Positions 18,123-27,241 of a DNA stretch of 42,825 nt are shown piece by piece. The DNA comes from Rhodoferax sp. (GTDB lineage: Bacteria > Pseudomonadota > Gammaproteobacteria > Burkholderiales > Burkholderiaceae_C), in assembly GCF_028715765.1 (NCBI RefSeq), contig NZ_JAQURE010000026.1, forward strand, positions 1-42,825, read 5' to 3'. The notes under the pieces are model-generated. The model was not told where the DNA came from and searched no databases. It saw only the letters and a list, made by a program, of their open reading frames with translations. The first letter of the stretch is position 1, and each line of letters begins with the position of its first letter. Position numbers and translations under genes: made by a program.

Positions 18123-18776
18123 GTGCCTGATACCCCGCAACTGTTGCTGTTCATCGCGGCTGGCTGGTTGCTCAACTTGACCCCGGGTCCTGACGTGTTG
18201 TTCATTGTCAGCAGCGCGTTGCGCCACGGCGTGCGCGCCGGGCTGGTGGCGGCGTTGGGCATCACTGCCGGTTGTTTTGTGCACATTTTTGCGGCGGCGC
18301 TGGGCATCAGTGCGTTGTTGGCCACGTCTGCCACAGCCTTTACCGTGTTGAAGTGGGTGGGGGCGCTTTATCTGCTTTATGTCGGCTTGCAACTGGTGTT
18401 CTCCAAACCTTCGAGTGCAATGCATTCAATAGCTGCTCACGCAATAACCACGGGGGTTACAAGCCAAAAAAGCGTATTTTTCAAGGGGTTCTGGACGAAT
18501 GTGCTTAACCCCAAGGTGGCGCTGTTTTTTCTGGCGTTTGTGCCGCAGTTCATTGCCCCCGATGCGCCCCATAAGACGCTGAGCTTTGTGCTCCTGGGCG
18601 TGTTGTTTAACCTCAATGCCTTGCCCATCAATTTTGCTTACGCCGCGCTCGGGGGCTGGGCGGCGCGCCGCCTGAGCCTGGTACAGCGCGGCATGCATTG
18701 GCTGGAGCGTGTTGCGGGGGTGATGTTCATCGGCTTCGGGCTGAAACTGGCCATGACCGACAATCCCGCCCCATAA
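18123..18776 (+). CDS. LysE/RhtB-family amino-acid exporter
   Basis: I chose GTG 18123 because CAGAGG lies about nine bases upstream and translation starts PDTPQLLLFIAAGWLLNLTP, the family's usual N-terminus; longer frames run back into ltaE. The 217-residue protein shows NLTPGPDVLFI (family NxTPGPd motif), GITAGCFVH, LKWVGALYLLYVG and TNVLNPKVALFFLAFVPQF, with about six membrane helices. LysE/RhtB proteins export amino acids or homoserine lactones; adjacency to threonine aldolase hints at threonine or a relative but does not prove it. The loop between helices 3 and 4 contains a translated copy of the dispersed repeat. Confidence 0.88.
   Translation: MPDTPQLLLFIAAGWLLNLTPGPDVLFIVSSALRHGVRAGLVAALGITAGCFVHIFAAALGISALLATSATAFTVLKWVGALYLLYVGLQLVFSKPSSAMHSIAAHAITTGVTSQKSVFFKGFWTNVLNPKVALFFLAFVPQFIAPDAPHKTLSFVLLGVLFNLNALPINFAYAALGGWAARRLSLVQRGMHWLERVAGVMFIGFGLKLAMTDNPAP
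18424..18470 (+). repeat. Dispersed repeat, copy D (inside the LysE-family gene)
   Basis: ATTCAATAGCTGCTCACGCA, then TAACC-ACGGG-GGTTA (hairpin 18445-18459) and CAAGCCAAAAA. Left and right ends match copies A and B; the central stem has different bases that still pair. It is read in frame as about residues 101-116 of the exporter. Confidence 0.65.
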
Positions 18777-18828
18777 CACCACCCTTTGCAGTGCCCGGAA
18801 CGGCCGATTTTTTGATTGAAGGAGCATC

Positions 18829-19878
18829 ATGACCCACGCCATCACCATCACCCCGCAAGAAGCGCTGCTGCGCACCATTGAACACCGCGAGATTTTTCAT
18901 GACGAAATGCTGCACATCATGCGGCAAATCATGGCGGGCGAGTGGAGCCCGGTGATGCTGGCGGCGTTCATCACCGGCTTGCGCGTCAAAAAGGAAACCA
19001 TTGGCGAAATCACCGCCGCCGCACAGGTGATGCGCGAGGTCTCCACCAAAGTCCTGGTGGCCGACAAAGCGCATTTGGTGGACATTGTGGGCACCGGCGG
19101 CGACGGCTCGCACACCTTCAACATTTCCACCTGCGCCATGTTTGTGGCCGCCGCCGCCGGGGCCAAGGTCAGCAAACACGGTGGCCGCAGTGTGTCAAGC
19201 AAGAGTGGCAGCGCCGACGTGATGGAGTCGCTGGGGGTCAATATCAACCTCAAACCCGAGGCCATTGCCCAGTGCATTGCCGAGGTGGGTGTGGGCTTTA
19301 TGTTCGCACCCAACCACCATCCGGCCATGAAAAATGTGGCACCAGTTCGCCGCGAGATGGGAGTCAAAACCATCTTCAATCTGCTCGGCCCGCTGACCAA
19401 CCCAGCCGGTGCGCCGAATATTTTGATGGGCGTGTTTCACCCCGACCTGGTCGGTATCCAGGTGCGCGCCCTGGAGCGCCTGGGCACCAACCATGCGGTG
19501 GTGGTGTATGGCAAAGACGGCATGGATGAGGTGAGTCTGGGCGCGGCCACACTGGTGGGCGAGCTCAAAGACGGCAAGGTCACAGAGTATGAGATCCACC
19601 CCGAAGACTTTGGCCTGGCCATGGCCAGCAACCGCGCCTTCAAGGTCGAAACGCCAGAGCAATCCCGCACCATGCTGCTGGATGTGCTCAACAACGTAGC
19701 CGGTCCGGCCAAAGAAATTGTGCTGCTCAACGCCGGTGTGGCGTTGTACGCAGCCAATGTGGTGGATTCGATGAAAGCTGGCATAGACCAAGCGCGCGCA
19801 GCGATTGAATCTGGTGCCGCCAAAGCCAAACTCGACAGCCTGGTCACGCTGGCGCACCGTTTGGGCAGCGCCGCATGA
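18829..19878 (+). CDS. trpD: Anthranilate phosphoribosyltransferase
   Basis: TrpD joins anthranilate and PRPP. The 349-residue length is typical. [14 protein letters not shown] (PRPP binding), [40 protein letters not shown] and [10 protein letters not shown] are all present. A strong ribosome-binding site (GAAGGAGC) precedes the ATG after a 52-nt gap from the exporter gene. The stop overlaps the next small ORF by ATGA. Confidence 0.97.
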   Translation: MTHAITITPQEALLRTIEHREIFHDEMLHIMRQIMAGEWSPVMLAAFITGLRVKKETIGEITAAAQVMREVSTKVLVADKAHLVDIVGTGGDGSHTFNISTCAMFVAAAAGAKVSKHGGRSVSSKSGSADVMESLGVNINLKPEAIAQCIAEVGVGFMFAPNHHPAMKNVAPVRREMGVKTIFNLLGPLTNPAGAPNILMGVFHPDLVGIQVRALERLGTNHAVVVYGKDGMDEVSLGAATLVGELKDGKVTEYEIHPEDFGLAMASNRAFKVETPEQSRTMLLDVLNNVAGPAKEIVLLNAGVALYAANVVDSMKAGIDQARAAIESGAAKAKLDSLVTLAHRLGSAA

Positions 19879-20063
19879 TGAAGCTTCTAGACACCGATGG
19901 CGCCTGGTTGGCCATTGGCATTTCTGTGTTTTTTATCTTGGTGGGGGTGGTGATGAAGCGTGTGTTTGTGAAGGTGTTGAAAAACAGCGAAACCGCCGCA
20001 GCCACCCCGCCCAGCACCGCCAACGCGTCCAACCCTGTTCCCGAAAGCCCCCAACATGACTGA
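19875..20063 (+). CDS. Small single-pass membrane protein between trpD and trpC
   Basis: A 62-codon ORF that starts by ATGA overlap with the trpD stop and ends 8 nt inside trpC. It has one hydrophobic segment ([17 protein letters not shown], about residues 11-27), a short basic patch ([10 protein letters not shown]) and a Pro/Ala/Ser-rich C-terminal tail, so an inner-membrane protein with a disordered tail is likely. The tight overlaps on both sides argue that it is translated. I do not recognise a family. Confidence 0.6.
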   Translation: MMKLLDTDGAWLAIGISVFFILVGVVMKRVFVKVLKNSETAAATPPSTANASNPVPESPQHD

Positions 20064-20844
20064 TATTTTGAACAAAATTGTGGCCGTCAAGCGCCAGGAA
20101 GTGGCCGCCGCTGTGGCGCGCAAGCCCTTGGCAGACATGCGGTTTGAGGCTGAAAGCCGAGTCTTGACGCGTGATTTTGTCGCTGCCATGCGCAGCAAAA
20201 TTGCAGCGGGTCAGGCGGCGGTGATTGCCGAAGTGAAAAAAGCCAGCCCGTCCAAAGGCGTGCTGCGTGCCGACTTTTTTGCCGCCGATATTGCCCAAAG
20301 TTATGCCGAACATGGTGCGGCGTGTTTGTCCGTGTTGACCGACCAGCCCTTTTTCCAAGGCAGTGTGGACTACCTCAAGCAGGCTCGCGCTTCGTGCCAA
20401 TTGCCGGTGTTGCGCAAAGATTTCATGGTCGATGCCTACCAAATTTACGAGTCACGCGCCATGGGGGCTGACGCTGTGCTGTTGATTGCCGCCTGCCTGG
20501 ATGATGCCCAGATGAAAGATTTTGAGCAGATCGCGCGCAGTCTGGACATGGCGGTGCTGGTGGAGGTGCATGACGCGCCGGAGCTTGAACGTGCGCTCAA
20601 ACTCAAAACGCCGCTGGTGGGTGTGAACAACCGCAATTTGAAAACCTTTGAGGTTTCGCTTGACACCACGCTGGCTCTGAGGCACCTGCTGCCCGCAGAT
20701 CGGCTGCTGGTGTGCGAAAGCGGCATTCACACCCGCGACGATGTGCTGCGCATGGCCGCCGCAGGCGTGAATGCGTTTTTGGTGGGTGAAGCCTTCATGC
20801 GTGCCAAAGAGCCAGGTGAGGCGCTGGCTGCTTTGTTTGCTTAA
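20056..20844 (+). CDS. trpC: Indole-3-glycerol phosphate synthase
   Basis: TrpC closes the indole ring (CdRP to indole-3-glycerol phosphate). The 262-residue protein shows [58 protein letters not shown] and [14 protein letters not shown], the (beta/alpha)8 signature set with catalytic Lys and Glu residues. It overlaps the upstream small ORF by 8 nt and lacks a clear ribosome-binding site, which fits translational coupling. TrpC is not fused to TrpF here. Confidence 0.97.
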   Translation: MTDILNKIVAVKRQEVAAAVARKPLADMRFEAESRVLTRDFVAAMRSKIAAGQAAVIAEVKKASPSKGVLRADFFAADIAQSYAEHGAACLSVLTDQPFFQGSVDYLKQARASCQLPVLRKDFMVDAYQIYESRAMGADAVLLIAACLDDAQMKDFEQIARSLDMAVLVEVHDAPELERALKLKTPLVGVNNRNLKTFEVSLDTTLALRHLLPADRLLVCESGIHTRDDVLRMAAAGVNAFLVGEAFMRAKEPGEALAALFA

Positions 20845-20856
20845 AAAGCCGAAGTG

Positions 20857-21591
20857 ATGCCGTCTGACTTGCCCAGCGCCGCCGCTGTCATCACGCAACT
20901 GCCATCTGCAGAGCCTGCGCAGTGGCCCGTGGCGGCTGACTGGCAGCCCGTGGTGTCGACGTTCTTTGCGTCTGAGGCCGGGCGCCGTTTGTTGACTTTT
21001 TTACAACAACGCTTGCAAGCCGGCGCAGTGGTGTTTCCGCCGCAGCCCCTGCACGCCTTGGCGCTCACGCCGCTGGCGTCGGTGCGCGTGGTGATTTTGG
21101 GGCAAGACCCTTACCACGGGCGTGGGCAAGCGCAAGGGTTGGCGTTTTCAGTGCCGCCGGGGGTGGCTGTGCCGCCCTCGTTGCGCAATATTTTCAAAGA
21201 GTTGCAGCGCGATTTGGGAGAGCCACCGCCTGCGTTTCCTCAGCCGGGTGGCAGCTTGGAGCGCTGGGCGCGCCATGGGGTGCTGCTGCTCAATACGTGT
21301 TTGACGGTTGAGGAAGGCCAGCCTGCCAGCCATGCGGGAAAGGGCTGGGAGGTGCTGACCGATGCCGTCATTCAGGCGGTGTCTGATGCTGCATCACCCG
21401 TGGTGTTCATGCTGTGGGGTAACCACGCCCAAAGTAAGCGTGGTTTGATTGATGCCACGCGGCATCTGGTGCTGTGCGCCAACCACCCGTCGCCTCTTTC
21501 GGCGCTTCGTCCACCGGTGCCATTTTTGGGTTGCGGTCATTTTTCTCAAGCCAAGGCTTGGAGAGAAACCCATTTTTCAGACAAGCCGTAA
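20857..21591 (+). CDS. ung: Uracil-DNA glycosylase (family 1)
   Basis: Ung removes uracil from DNA. ATG 20857 (244 residues) is taken; GTG 20854 is the alternative. The catalytic motif GQDPYH (in VVILGQDPYHGRGQAQGLAFS) and the minor-groove loop HPSPLSALRPPVPFLGCGHFS are intact; NTCLTVEEGQPASH lies between. It follows trpC by 12 nt and may be co-transcribed, a layout common in this group. Confidence 0.96.
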   Translation: MPSDLPSAAAVITQLPSAEPAQWPVAADWQPVVSTFFASEAGRRLLTFLQQRLQAGAVVFPPQPLHALALTPLASVRVVILGQDPYHGRGQAQGLAFSVPPGVAVPPSLRNIFKELQRDLGEPPPAFPQPGGSLERWARHGVLLLNTCLTVEEGQPASHAGKGWEVLTDAVIQAVSDAASPVVFMLWGNHAQSKRGLIDATRHLVLCANHPSPLSALRPPVPFLGCGHFSQAKAWRETHFSDKP

Positions 21592-21629
21592 AAAAATCCC
21601 AGATTCCACAAGACTACATTCAAACTTGA

Positions 21630-21638
21630 TGGCATAAT
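21630..21638 (+). promoter_or_regulatory. Possible extended -10 promoter for the tRNA-Tyr cluster
   Basis: TGGCATAAT fits an extended -10 (TGn-CATAAT) 14 nt before tRNA-Tyr. No good -35 is seen at the right distance. Confidence 0.4.
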
Positions 21639-21652
21639 CCGTGGTTCACCGT

Positions 21653-21738
21653 GGAGAGGTGGCCGAGTGGTTAATGGCAGCAGACTGTAAATCTGCCCTC
21701 TTACGAGTACGCTGGTTCGAATCCAGCCCTCTCCACCA
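21653..21738 (+). tRNA. tRNA-Tyr (GTA)
   Basis: Acceptor stem GGAGAGG/CCTCTCC, long variable arm of a class II tRNA, anticodon loop CTGTAAA (GTA) on stem GCAGA/TCTGC, T-loop GGTTCGAATCC and encoded CCA. Confidence 0.97.
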
Positions 21739-21806
21739 ATGATTTGTTGAATGTGACGCTGCGGCGAAGCGTAGGGCGCTAACAGGTTGACCGGTTCAGC
21801 TTCGAG

Positions 21807-21880
21807 GCGGGAGTAGTTCAATGGTAGAACCCTAGCCTTCCAAGCTAATGACGCGGGTTCGATTCCCGTCTCCCGCTCCA
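21807..21880 (+). tRNA. tRNA-Gly (TCC)
   Basis: Acceptor stem GCGGGAG/CTCCCGC, D-loop AGTTCAATGGTAGAAC, anticodon loop CTTCCAA (TCC), T-arm CGGGTTCGATTCCCG, discriminator T and encoded CCA. Confidence 0.97.
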
Positions 21881-21901
21881 GGGTTGCATTCATGAAATAT
21901 T

Positions 21902-21976
21902 GCCCATTTGGCTCAGTGGCAGAGCACTCCCTTGGTAAGGGAGAGGTCCCGGGTCCGATTCCCGGAATGGGCACCA
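21902..21976 (+). tRNA. tRNA-Thr (GGT)
   Basis: Acceptor stem GCCCATT/AATGGGC, anticodon stem CTCCC/GGGAG with loop TTGGTAA (GGT), T-arm CCGGGTCCGATTCCCGG, encoded CCA. It lies 84 nt before tuf in the conserved tRNA-tuf arrangement. Confidence 0.97.
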
Positions 21977-22060
21977 TTGAAGTGTTGGGTGTCAGCTTGG
22001 TTTTTTTGCGGGTTGATGGCCTTTTTTATTTGACCGTCTTTTAATTCTCGGAGTCTGAAA

Positions 22061-23251
<1,191 letters not shown>

Positions 23252-23261
23252 AGTAAGTGTG

Positions 23262-23281
23262 CTTGCGCAAATGTGCGCAAG
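23262..23281 (+). promoter_or_regulatory. Palindromic hairpin between tuf and tRNA-Trp
   Basis: CTTGCGCA-AATG-TGCGCAAG is a perfect 8-bp stem with a 4-nt loop directly between the tuf stop and tRNA-Trp. No T-run follows, so an RNA-processing or mRNA-end-stabilising hairpin is more likely than a terminator. Confidence 0.6.
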
Positions 23282-23289
23282 ATGATCAA

Positions 23290-23365
23290 AGGGGCATAGC
23301 TCAATTGGCAGAGCGTCGGTCTCCAAAACCGAAGGTTGTAGGTTCGATTCCTACTGCCCCTGCCA
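23290..23365 (+). tRNA. tRNA-Trp (CCA)
   Basis: Acceptor stem AGGGGCA/TGCCCCT, anticodon loop CTCCAAA (CCA), T-arm TAGGTTCGATTCCTA, discriminator G and encoded CCA. It sits between tuf and secE as in other betaproteobacteria. Confidence 0.97.
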
Positions 23366-23390
23366 CCGGCAACGCTGGCAAACCAATTCA

Positions 23391-23416
23391 AAGCCCACTA
23401 TGAAAATAGTGGGCTT
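23391..23416 (+). terminator. Strong hairpin between tRNA-Trp and secE (terminator or attenuator-like)
   Basis: AAGCCCACTAT-GAAA-ATAGTGGGCTT is an 11-bp perfect stem with a GAAA tetraloop. The following bases (GTGCGTCTG) are not a T-run, so termination would be partial at best; a processing signal is equally possible. Confidence 0.5.
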
Positions 23417-23481
23417 GTGCGTCTGAAAAACGCATTCCATTCACAGGATATCTTTTCGACATCCGTCGAGTAAATCAAATC

Positions 23482-23865
23482 ATGGCCACCACTCAAGTAG
23501 AAACTGTCAATACGACTGCAGACAAGGCCAAGTTATTTGGGGCGGCAGGACTGGTTATTTTGTCTCTGGTTGCTTATTACGCATTGGCCCAAAAAGGGTC
23601 GCTGTTTCAATGGCTGGGGTTGATAGCTGGCTTGGGCGTGGCAACTTTTGTTTTTTTGACATCTGAATCTGGCAAAGCTTTGTTGGCTTTTGGCCAAGAT
23701 TCTGTGAAAGAAATCAAAAAGGTTGTTTGGCCAGCCCGTAAAGAAGCCGTTCAGATGACGGCTTATGTGTTTGGTTTTGTGTTGATCATGGCGCTCTTTT
23801 TGTGGTTGACCGACAAGACGCTTGAATGGGTGTTTTACGACTTGATCTTGGGCTGGAGAAAATAA
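23482..23865 (+). CDS. secE: Preprotein translocase subunit SecE
   Basis: SecE is the essential small subunit of the SecYEG channel. This 127-residue form has three membrane helices (about 20-36, 42-60, 95-118), as in E. coli, and the conserved cytosolic segment [20 protein letters not shown] before the last helix. The stop overlaps the nusG start (TAATG). Confidence 0.96.
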   Translation: MATTQVETVNTTADKAKLFGAAGLVILSLVAYYALAQKGSLFQWLGLIAGLGVATFVFLTSESGKALLAFGQDSVKEIKKVVWPARKEAVQMTAYVFGFVLIMALFLWLTDKTLEWVFYDLILGWRK

Positions 23866-24473
23866 TGACCGAAACAACTTTGCCTGAAATCGACGTGCCG
23901 TTGACAGCTGCCCAGACCTTGGCTGCGCCTGCAAGTCATCCTGATTTGCGTTGGTATGTGGTGCATGCTTATTCCGGCATGGAGAAAGCCGTAGAGCGCA
24001 ACATTCTTGAGCGCATCAACCGCGCCGGAATGCAAAGTAAGTTTGGTCGTATCTTGGTGCCCATGGAAGAAGTGGTTGAGGTCAAGAATGGCCAAAAGAA
24101 AACCACCGAGCGCAAGTTTTTCCCAGGTTACGTACTGGTTGAAATGGTGATGGATGATGAGACCTGGCACTTGGTCAAGCACACCAACAAGGTGACAGGT
24201 TTCGTGGGTGGTGGGAAAACCCGCCCCTCACCCATTTCTGAATCTGAAGTACAAAAAATCGTCAGTCAGATGCAGGAAGGCACAGATAAGCCACGTCACA
24301 AGGTTGAATTTGTGGTGGGTGAAATGGTTCGTGTCAAAGAAGGCCCGTTTGCTGATTTCAACGGTTCTGTTGAAGAAGTGAACTACGAAAAGAGCAAAGT
24401 TCGCGTGGCTGTGACCATTTTTGGTCGATCAACACCGGTTGAACTAGAGTTTTCTCAAGTTGAGAAGACTTAA
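23865..24473 (+). CDS. nusG: Transcription antitermination/termination factor NusG
   Basis: The ATG at 23865 shares its A with the secE stop; a longer frame back into secE is rejected. The 202-residue protein has the NGN domain ([45 protein letters not shown]) and the C-terminal KOW domain ([20 protein letters not shown]). It binds RNA polymerase and couples it to Rho or the ribosome. The N-terminus before RWYVVHAYS carries about 25 extra residues compared with E. coli NusG. Confidence 0.97.
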   Translation: MTETTLPEIDVPLTAAQTLAAPASHPDLRWYVVHAYSGMEKAVERNILERINRAGMQSKFGRILVPMEEVVEVKNGQKKTTERKFFPGYVLVEMVMDDETWHLVKHTNKVTGFVGGGKTRPSPISESEVQKIVSQMQEGTDKPRHKVEFVVGEMVRVKEGPFADFNGSVEEVNYEKSKVRVAVTIFGRSTPVELEFSQVEKT

Positions 24474-24523
24474 CCTGATTTCTTAATAGGTGGGTTTTTT
24501 TGATCGAAGACCTCCTGTTTTCG

Positions 24524-24600
24524 GTTTGCATTTTCCGACTCGGTGCAAACATCAAAGTGAGTCGTTAACAACGGGGAGCTGATGTGTGAAAAAGCACACA
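24524..24600 (+). promoter_or_regulatory. rplK leader with two hairpins
   Basis: In the 156-nt gap before rplK, GTTTGCA (24524-24530) can pair with TGCAAAC (24544-24550), and TGTGTG (24583-24588) with CACACA (24595-24600). In E. coli L1 represses rplKA by binding this leader; a similar role here is inference, as I cannot show the L1 site itself. Confidence 0.45.
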
Positions 24601-24629
24601 AAAGCGTTTACACCCGCTAGGAGTTAAAT

Positions 24630-25061
24630 ATGGCGAAAAAAATCGTCGGTTTTGTCAAGCTGCAAGTGCCAGCTGGTAAGGCCAACCCATCCCCACCGAT
24701 TGGTCCAGCTTTGGGTCAACGCGGTTTGAACATCATGGAGTTCTGCAAGGCATTCAACGCCCAAACTCAAGGCATTGAGCCCGGGTTGCCTTTGCCAGTG
24801 GTGATCACTGCATTTGCAGACAAGAGCTTCACGTTTGTCATCAAATCACCACCTTCTTCGATTTTGATCAAGAAGGCCGTCAAGATCGACAAGGGTTCAG
24901 CCAATCCGCTGAAGACCAAGGTTGGCAAGATCACACGCGCACAGCTTGAAGAAATTGCAAAAACCAAGATGAAAGATTTGACCGCTGCCGACATGGACGC
25001 AGCCGTGCGCACCATCGCTGGCTCTGCCCGTTCCATGGGCGTGAATGTGGAGGGTGTGTAA
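24630..25061 (+). CDS. rplK: 50S ribosomal protein L11
   Basis: L11 binds 23S rRNA in the GTPase-associated centre. The 143-residue protein starts [20 protein letters not shown] and contains the conserved [20 protein letters not shown] segment and the C-terminal RNA-binding domain ([20 protein letters not shown]). A clear TAGGAG precedes the ATG. The rplA start follows the stop directly (TAAATG). Confidence 0.98.
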   Translation: MAKKIVGFVKLQVPAGKANPSPPIGPALGQRGLNIMEFCKAFNAQTQGIEPGLPLPVVITAFADKSFTFVIKSPPSSILIKKAVKIDKGSANPLKTKVGKITRAQLEEIAKTKMKDLTAADMDAAVRTIAGSARSMGVNVEGV

Positions 25062-25757
25062 ATGGCGCGCTTGACTAAAAAACAAAAAGCTCAACAAGGC
25101 AAGGTTGACAGCGGCAAGTTGTACGCCGTTGCAGATGCTTTGGGGTTGGTCAAAGAATTTGCCAATGCCAAGTTTGATGAATCCATTGATGTGGCGATTC
25201 AACTGGGTGTGGATGCAAAGAAATCTGACCAAGTGGTTCGTGGTGCTGTCGTGTTGCCAAATGGCACGGGCAAAACCAAACGCGTGGCCGTTTTTGCGCA
25301 AGGTGCCAAGGCCGAAGAAGCCAAAGCAGCCGGCGCTGACATCGTGGGTATGGATGAGCTTGCCGCCATGGTCAAAGCTGGCAATATGCCATTTGATGTG
25401 GTGATTGCGGCACCAGACGCCATGCGCGTAGTGGGTACTTTGGGTCAGATTCTTGGCCCACGTGGTTTGATGCCAAACCCCAAGGTCGGCACAGTGACCC
25501 CTGATGTGGCAGGCGCGGTGCGCAACGCCAAGGCGGGTCAAGTTCAGTTCCGTGTGGACAAAGCAGGGATTGTTCATTCAACCATTGGCCGTCGTTCTTT
25601 TGACAATGACAAGTTGCAAGGTAACTTGGCAGCGCTGGTAGATGCATTGGCTAAAGCCAAACCTGCAACCAGCAAGGGCTTGTATTTGCGCAAAGCCGCA
25701 GTGTCTAGCACCATGGGTGTGGGCGTGCGCGTTGATTTGCAAACAGTGACGGTTTAA
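25062..25757 (+). CDS. rplA: 50S ribosomal protein L1
   Basis: L1 forms the mobile stalk at the E site and in E. coli represses its own operon. The 231-residue length is typical. Signature segments: [20 protein letters not shown] near the start, [20 protein letters not shown] in the middle and [20 protein letters not shown] after it. Adjacent to rplK with no gap. Confidence 0.98.
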   Translation: MARLTKKQKAQQGKVDSGKLYAVADALGLVKEFANAKFDESIDVAIQLGVDAKKSDQVVRGAVVLPNGTGKTKRVAVFAQGAKAEEAKAAGADIVGMDELAAMVKAGNMPFDVVIAAPDAMRVVGTLGQILGPRGLMPNPKVGTVTPDVAGAVRNAKAGQVQFRVDKAGIVHSTIGRRSFDNDKLQGNLAALVDALAKAKPATSKGLYLRKAAVSSTMGVGVRVDLQTVTV

Positions 25758-26013
25758 CCCGATCAGTTTGCAACAATCCCAGCGGTCTGAAATGACTTCT
25801 GGGAGTGGTGGGCTGAAGGTATTTTGTACCTTCAGGTCATCCAAGACCGTTGGTGTGCAAGGTGATTGCCAAGCACTTAATCTCATCGCCAACGCAGATG
25901 GCGATCCCACTGGCAAAGAATTTGAAAATTCCTAAACAGTTGGTCGCTGCAATGTGGCGTGTTCCATGTGGCAAGAGATTGCGACAAACGAACACTTTTT
26001 GAAGGAGTAGACC
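25758..26013 (+). promoter_or_regulatory. rplJ leader region
   Basis: These 256 nt lie between rplA and rplJ. CTGAAGGTA-TTTTG-TACCTTCAG (25813-25835) is a perfect 9-bp hairpin. In E. coli this interval holds a promoter and the leader to which the L10-L12 complex binds to repress translation; the same role here is inferred from position. The rplJ start has a strong AAGGAG. Confidence 0.5.
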
Positions 26014-26535
26014 TTGAGTTTAAATCGCAGTGAGAAAGAAGCGGTCATCAATGATGTGACTGGCCTCGCCGCTAAAGCTCAAACGCTCGTGATTGCGGAA
26101 TACCGCGGCATCACGGTCGCTGACATGACCAAATTGCGCTCGAATGCTCGCAGCAATGGCGTGAACCTGAGTGTGTTGAAAAACACCTTGGCTCGCCGTG
26201 CTGTGGCAGGAACAGGCTTTGAGGTGGTGTCTGACCAGATGACAGGTCCGTTGATCTACGGCTTTTCTGAAGATGCTGTGGCTGCTGCCAAAGTGGTGGC
26301 CGAGTTTGCGAAAACCAATGCCAAGTTGGTTATTCGTGCCGGTGCATACGGCGGAAAAGTTTTGGATGTCGAGGGCGTTAAACAATTGGCAAGCATTCCT
26401 ACCAAGGAAGTGCTGCTGGCTCAATTGTTGGGCTTGATGCAGTCTCCAATTTCGCGTACAGCCCGCGTGTTGGCAGCGATTGCAGAGAAAAAAGGCGCTG
26501 GTGCAGAAGTTTCTGCCGAAGCAGTTGCAGCTTGA
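26014..26535 (+). CDS. rplJ: 50S ribosomal protein L10
   Basis: L10 anchors L7/L12 dimers to the ribosome. Translation starts at TTG 26014, supported by GAAGGAG seven bases upstream and by the usual N-terminus ([14 protein letters not shown]). The 173-residue protein has [15 protein letters not shown] and [19 protein letters not shown], followed by an alpha-helical tail for L7/L12 binding. The weak start codon may help its known feedback control, which is inference. Confidence 0.97.
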   Translation: MSLNRSEKEAVINDVTGLAAKAQTLVIAEYRGITVADMTKLRSNARSNGVNLSVLKNTLARRAVAGTGFEVVSDQMTGPLIYGFSEDAVAAAKVVAEFAKTNAKLVIRAGAYGGKVLDVEGVKQLASIPTKEVLLAQLLGLMQSPISRTARVLAAIAEKKGAGAEVSAEAVAA

Positions 26536-26627
26536 TCGCTTGCAGCAATACGTAAATATCTTGAAAACTTGTGGAACGGTTCTAAGCGTTGCGAAGATCT
26601 GTTCCCAATCAACTGTAGGAACTGAAA

Positions 26628-27002
26628 ATGTCATTTGATAAAGACGCATTTTTGACCGCGCTCGACAGCATGACGGTCATGGAACTCAACGACCTGGTGA
26701 AAGCCATCGAAGAGAAATTTGGCGTGAGCGCAGCAGCCATGTCGGCTCCTGCTGCTGGCGGTGGTGCAGCAGCTGCTGTGGTTGAAGAAAAAACCGAATT
26801 CAACGTGGTGTTGCTTGAAGCTGGCGCACAAAAAGTATCAGTCATCAAAGCCGTGCGTGAAATCACTGGCTTGGGCTTGAAAGAAGCCAAAGACATGGTT
26901 GATGGCGCACCGAAGAACGTCAAAGAAGGCGTGTCCAAGGCTGATGGTGAAGCCGCATTGAAGAAACTGGTTGAAGCCGGTGCCAAGGCTGAACTCAAGT
27001 AA
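26628..27002 (+). CDS. rplL: 50S ribosomal protein L7/L12
   Basis: L7/L12 forms the ribosomal stalk that recruits translation GTPases. The 124-residue protein has the N-terminal dimerisation domain ([20 protein letters not shown]), an Ala/Gly-rich hinge, and the C-terminal factor-binding domain ([24 protein letters not shown], [20 protein letters not shown]). TAGGA precedes the ATG. Confidence 0.98.
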   Translation: MSFDKDAFLTALDSMTVMELNDLVKAIEEKFGVSAAAMSAPAAGGGAAAAVVEEKTEFNVVLLEAGAQKVSVIKAVREITGLGLKEAKDMVDGAPKNVKEGVSKADGEAALKKLVEAGAKAELK

Positions 27003-27017
27003 TTGAGTTGTTTGATG

Positions 27018-27185
27018 GGCTGGAGTGCTGTCAAAGGCCTCCAGCCTTTCGTGTTTATACAGAGCGCACTGAAAAAGAGTTGTTGACCCTTTTTCAGTGT
27101 CTTCTGACCCCGACAGAAGAAGATGCCTTGGTTCGGGTTGCATGCAATGTGCAGCCGTCCGCCAATGATTGGTAGTGGCCAATCA
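27018..27185 (+). promoter_or_regulatory. Four consecutive hairpins between rplL and rpoB
   Basis: Perfect stems: GGCTGGAG/CTCCAGCC (27018-27046) followed by TTTCGTG; CACTGAAAAAG/CTTTTTCAGTG (27067-27099); CTTCTG/CAGAAG (27101-27119); TGATTGG/CCAATCA (27166-27185). In E. coli this interval carries a partial attenuator and an RNase III site that set the ratio of L7/L12 to RNA polymerase. The first stem could be the attenuator and the long second stem an RNase III site; both roles are inference. Confidence 0.6.
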
Positions 27186-27241
27186 CCAAGAATTTAAGTC
27201 GCCCAGGACTTCCCAAGTTCCTCAAGTTGCCCGGAGATCTC

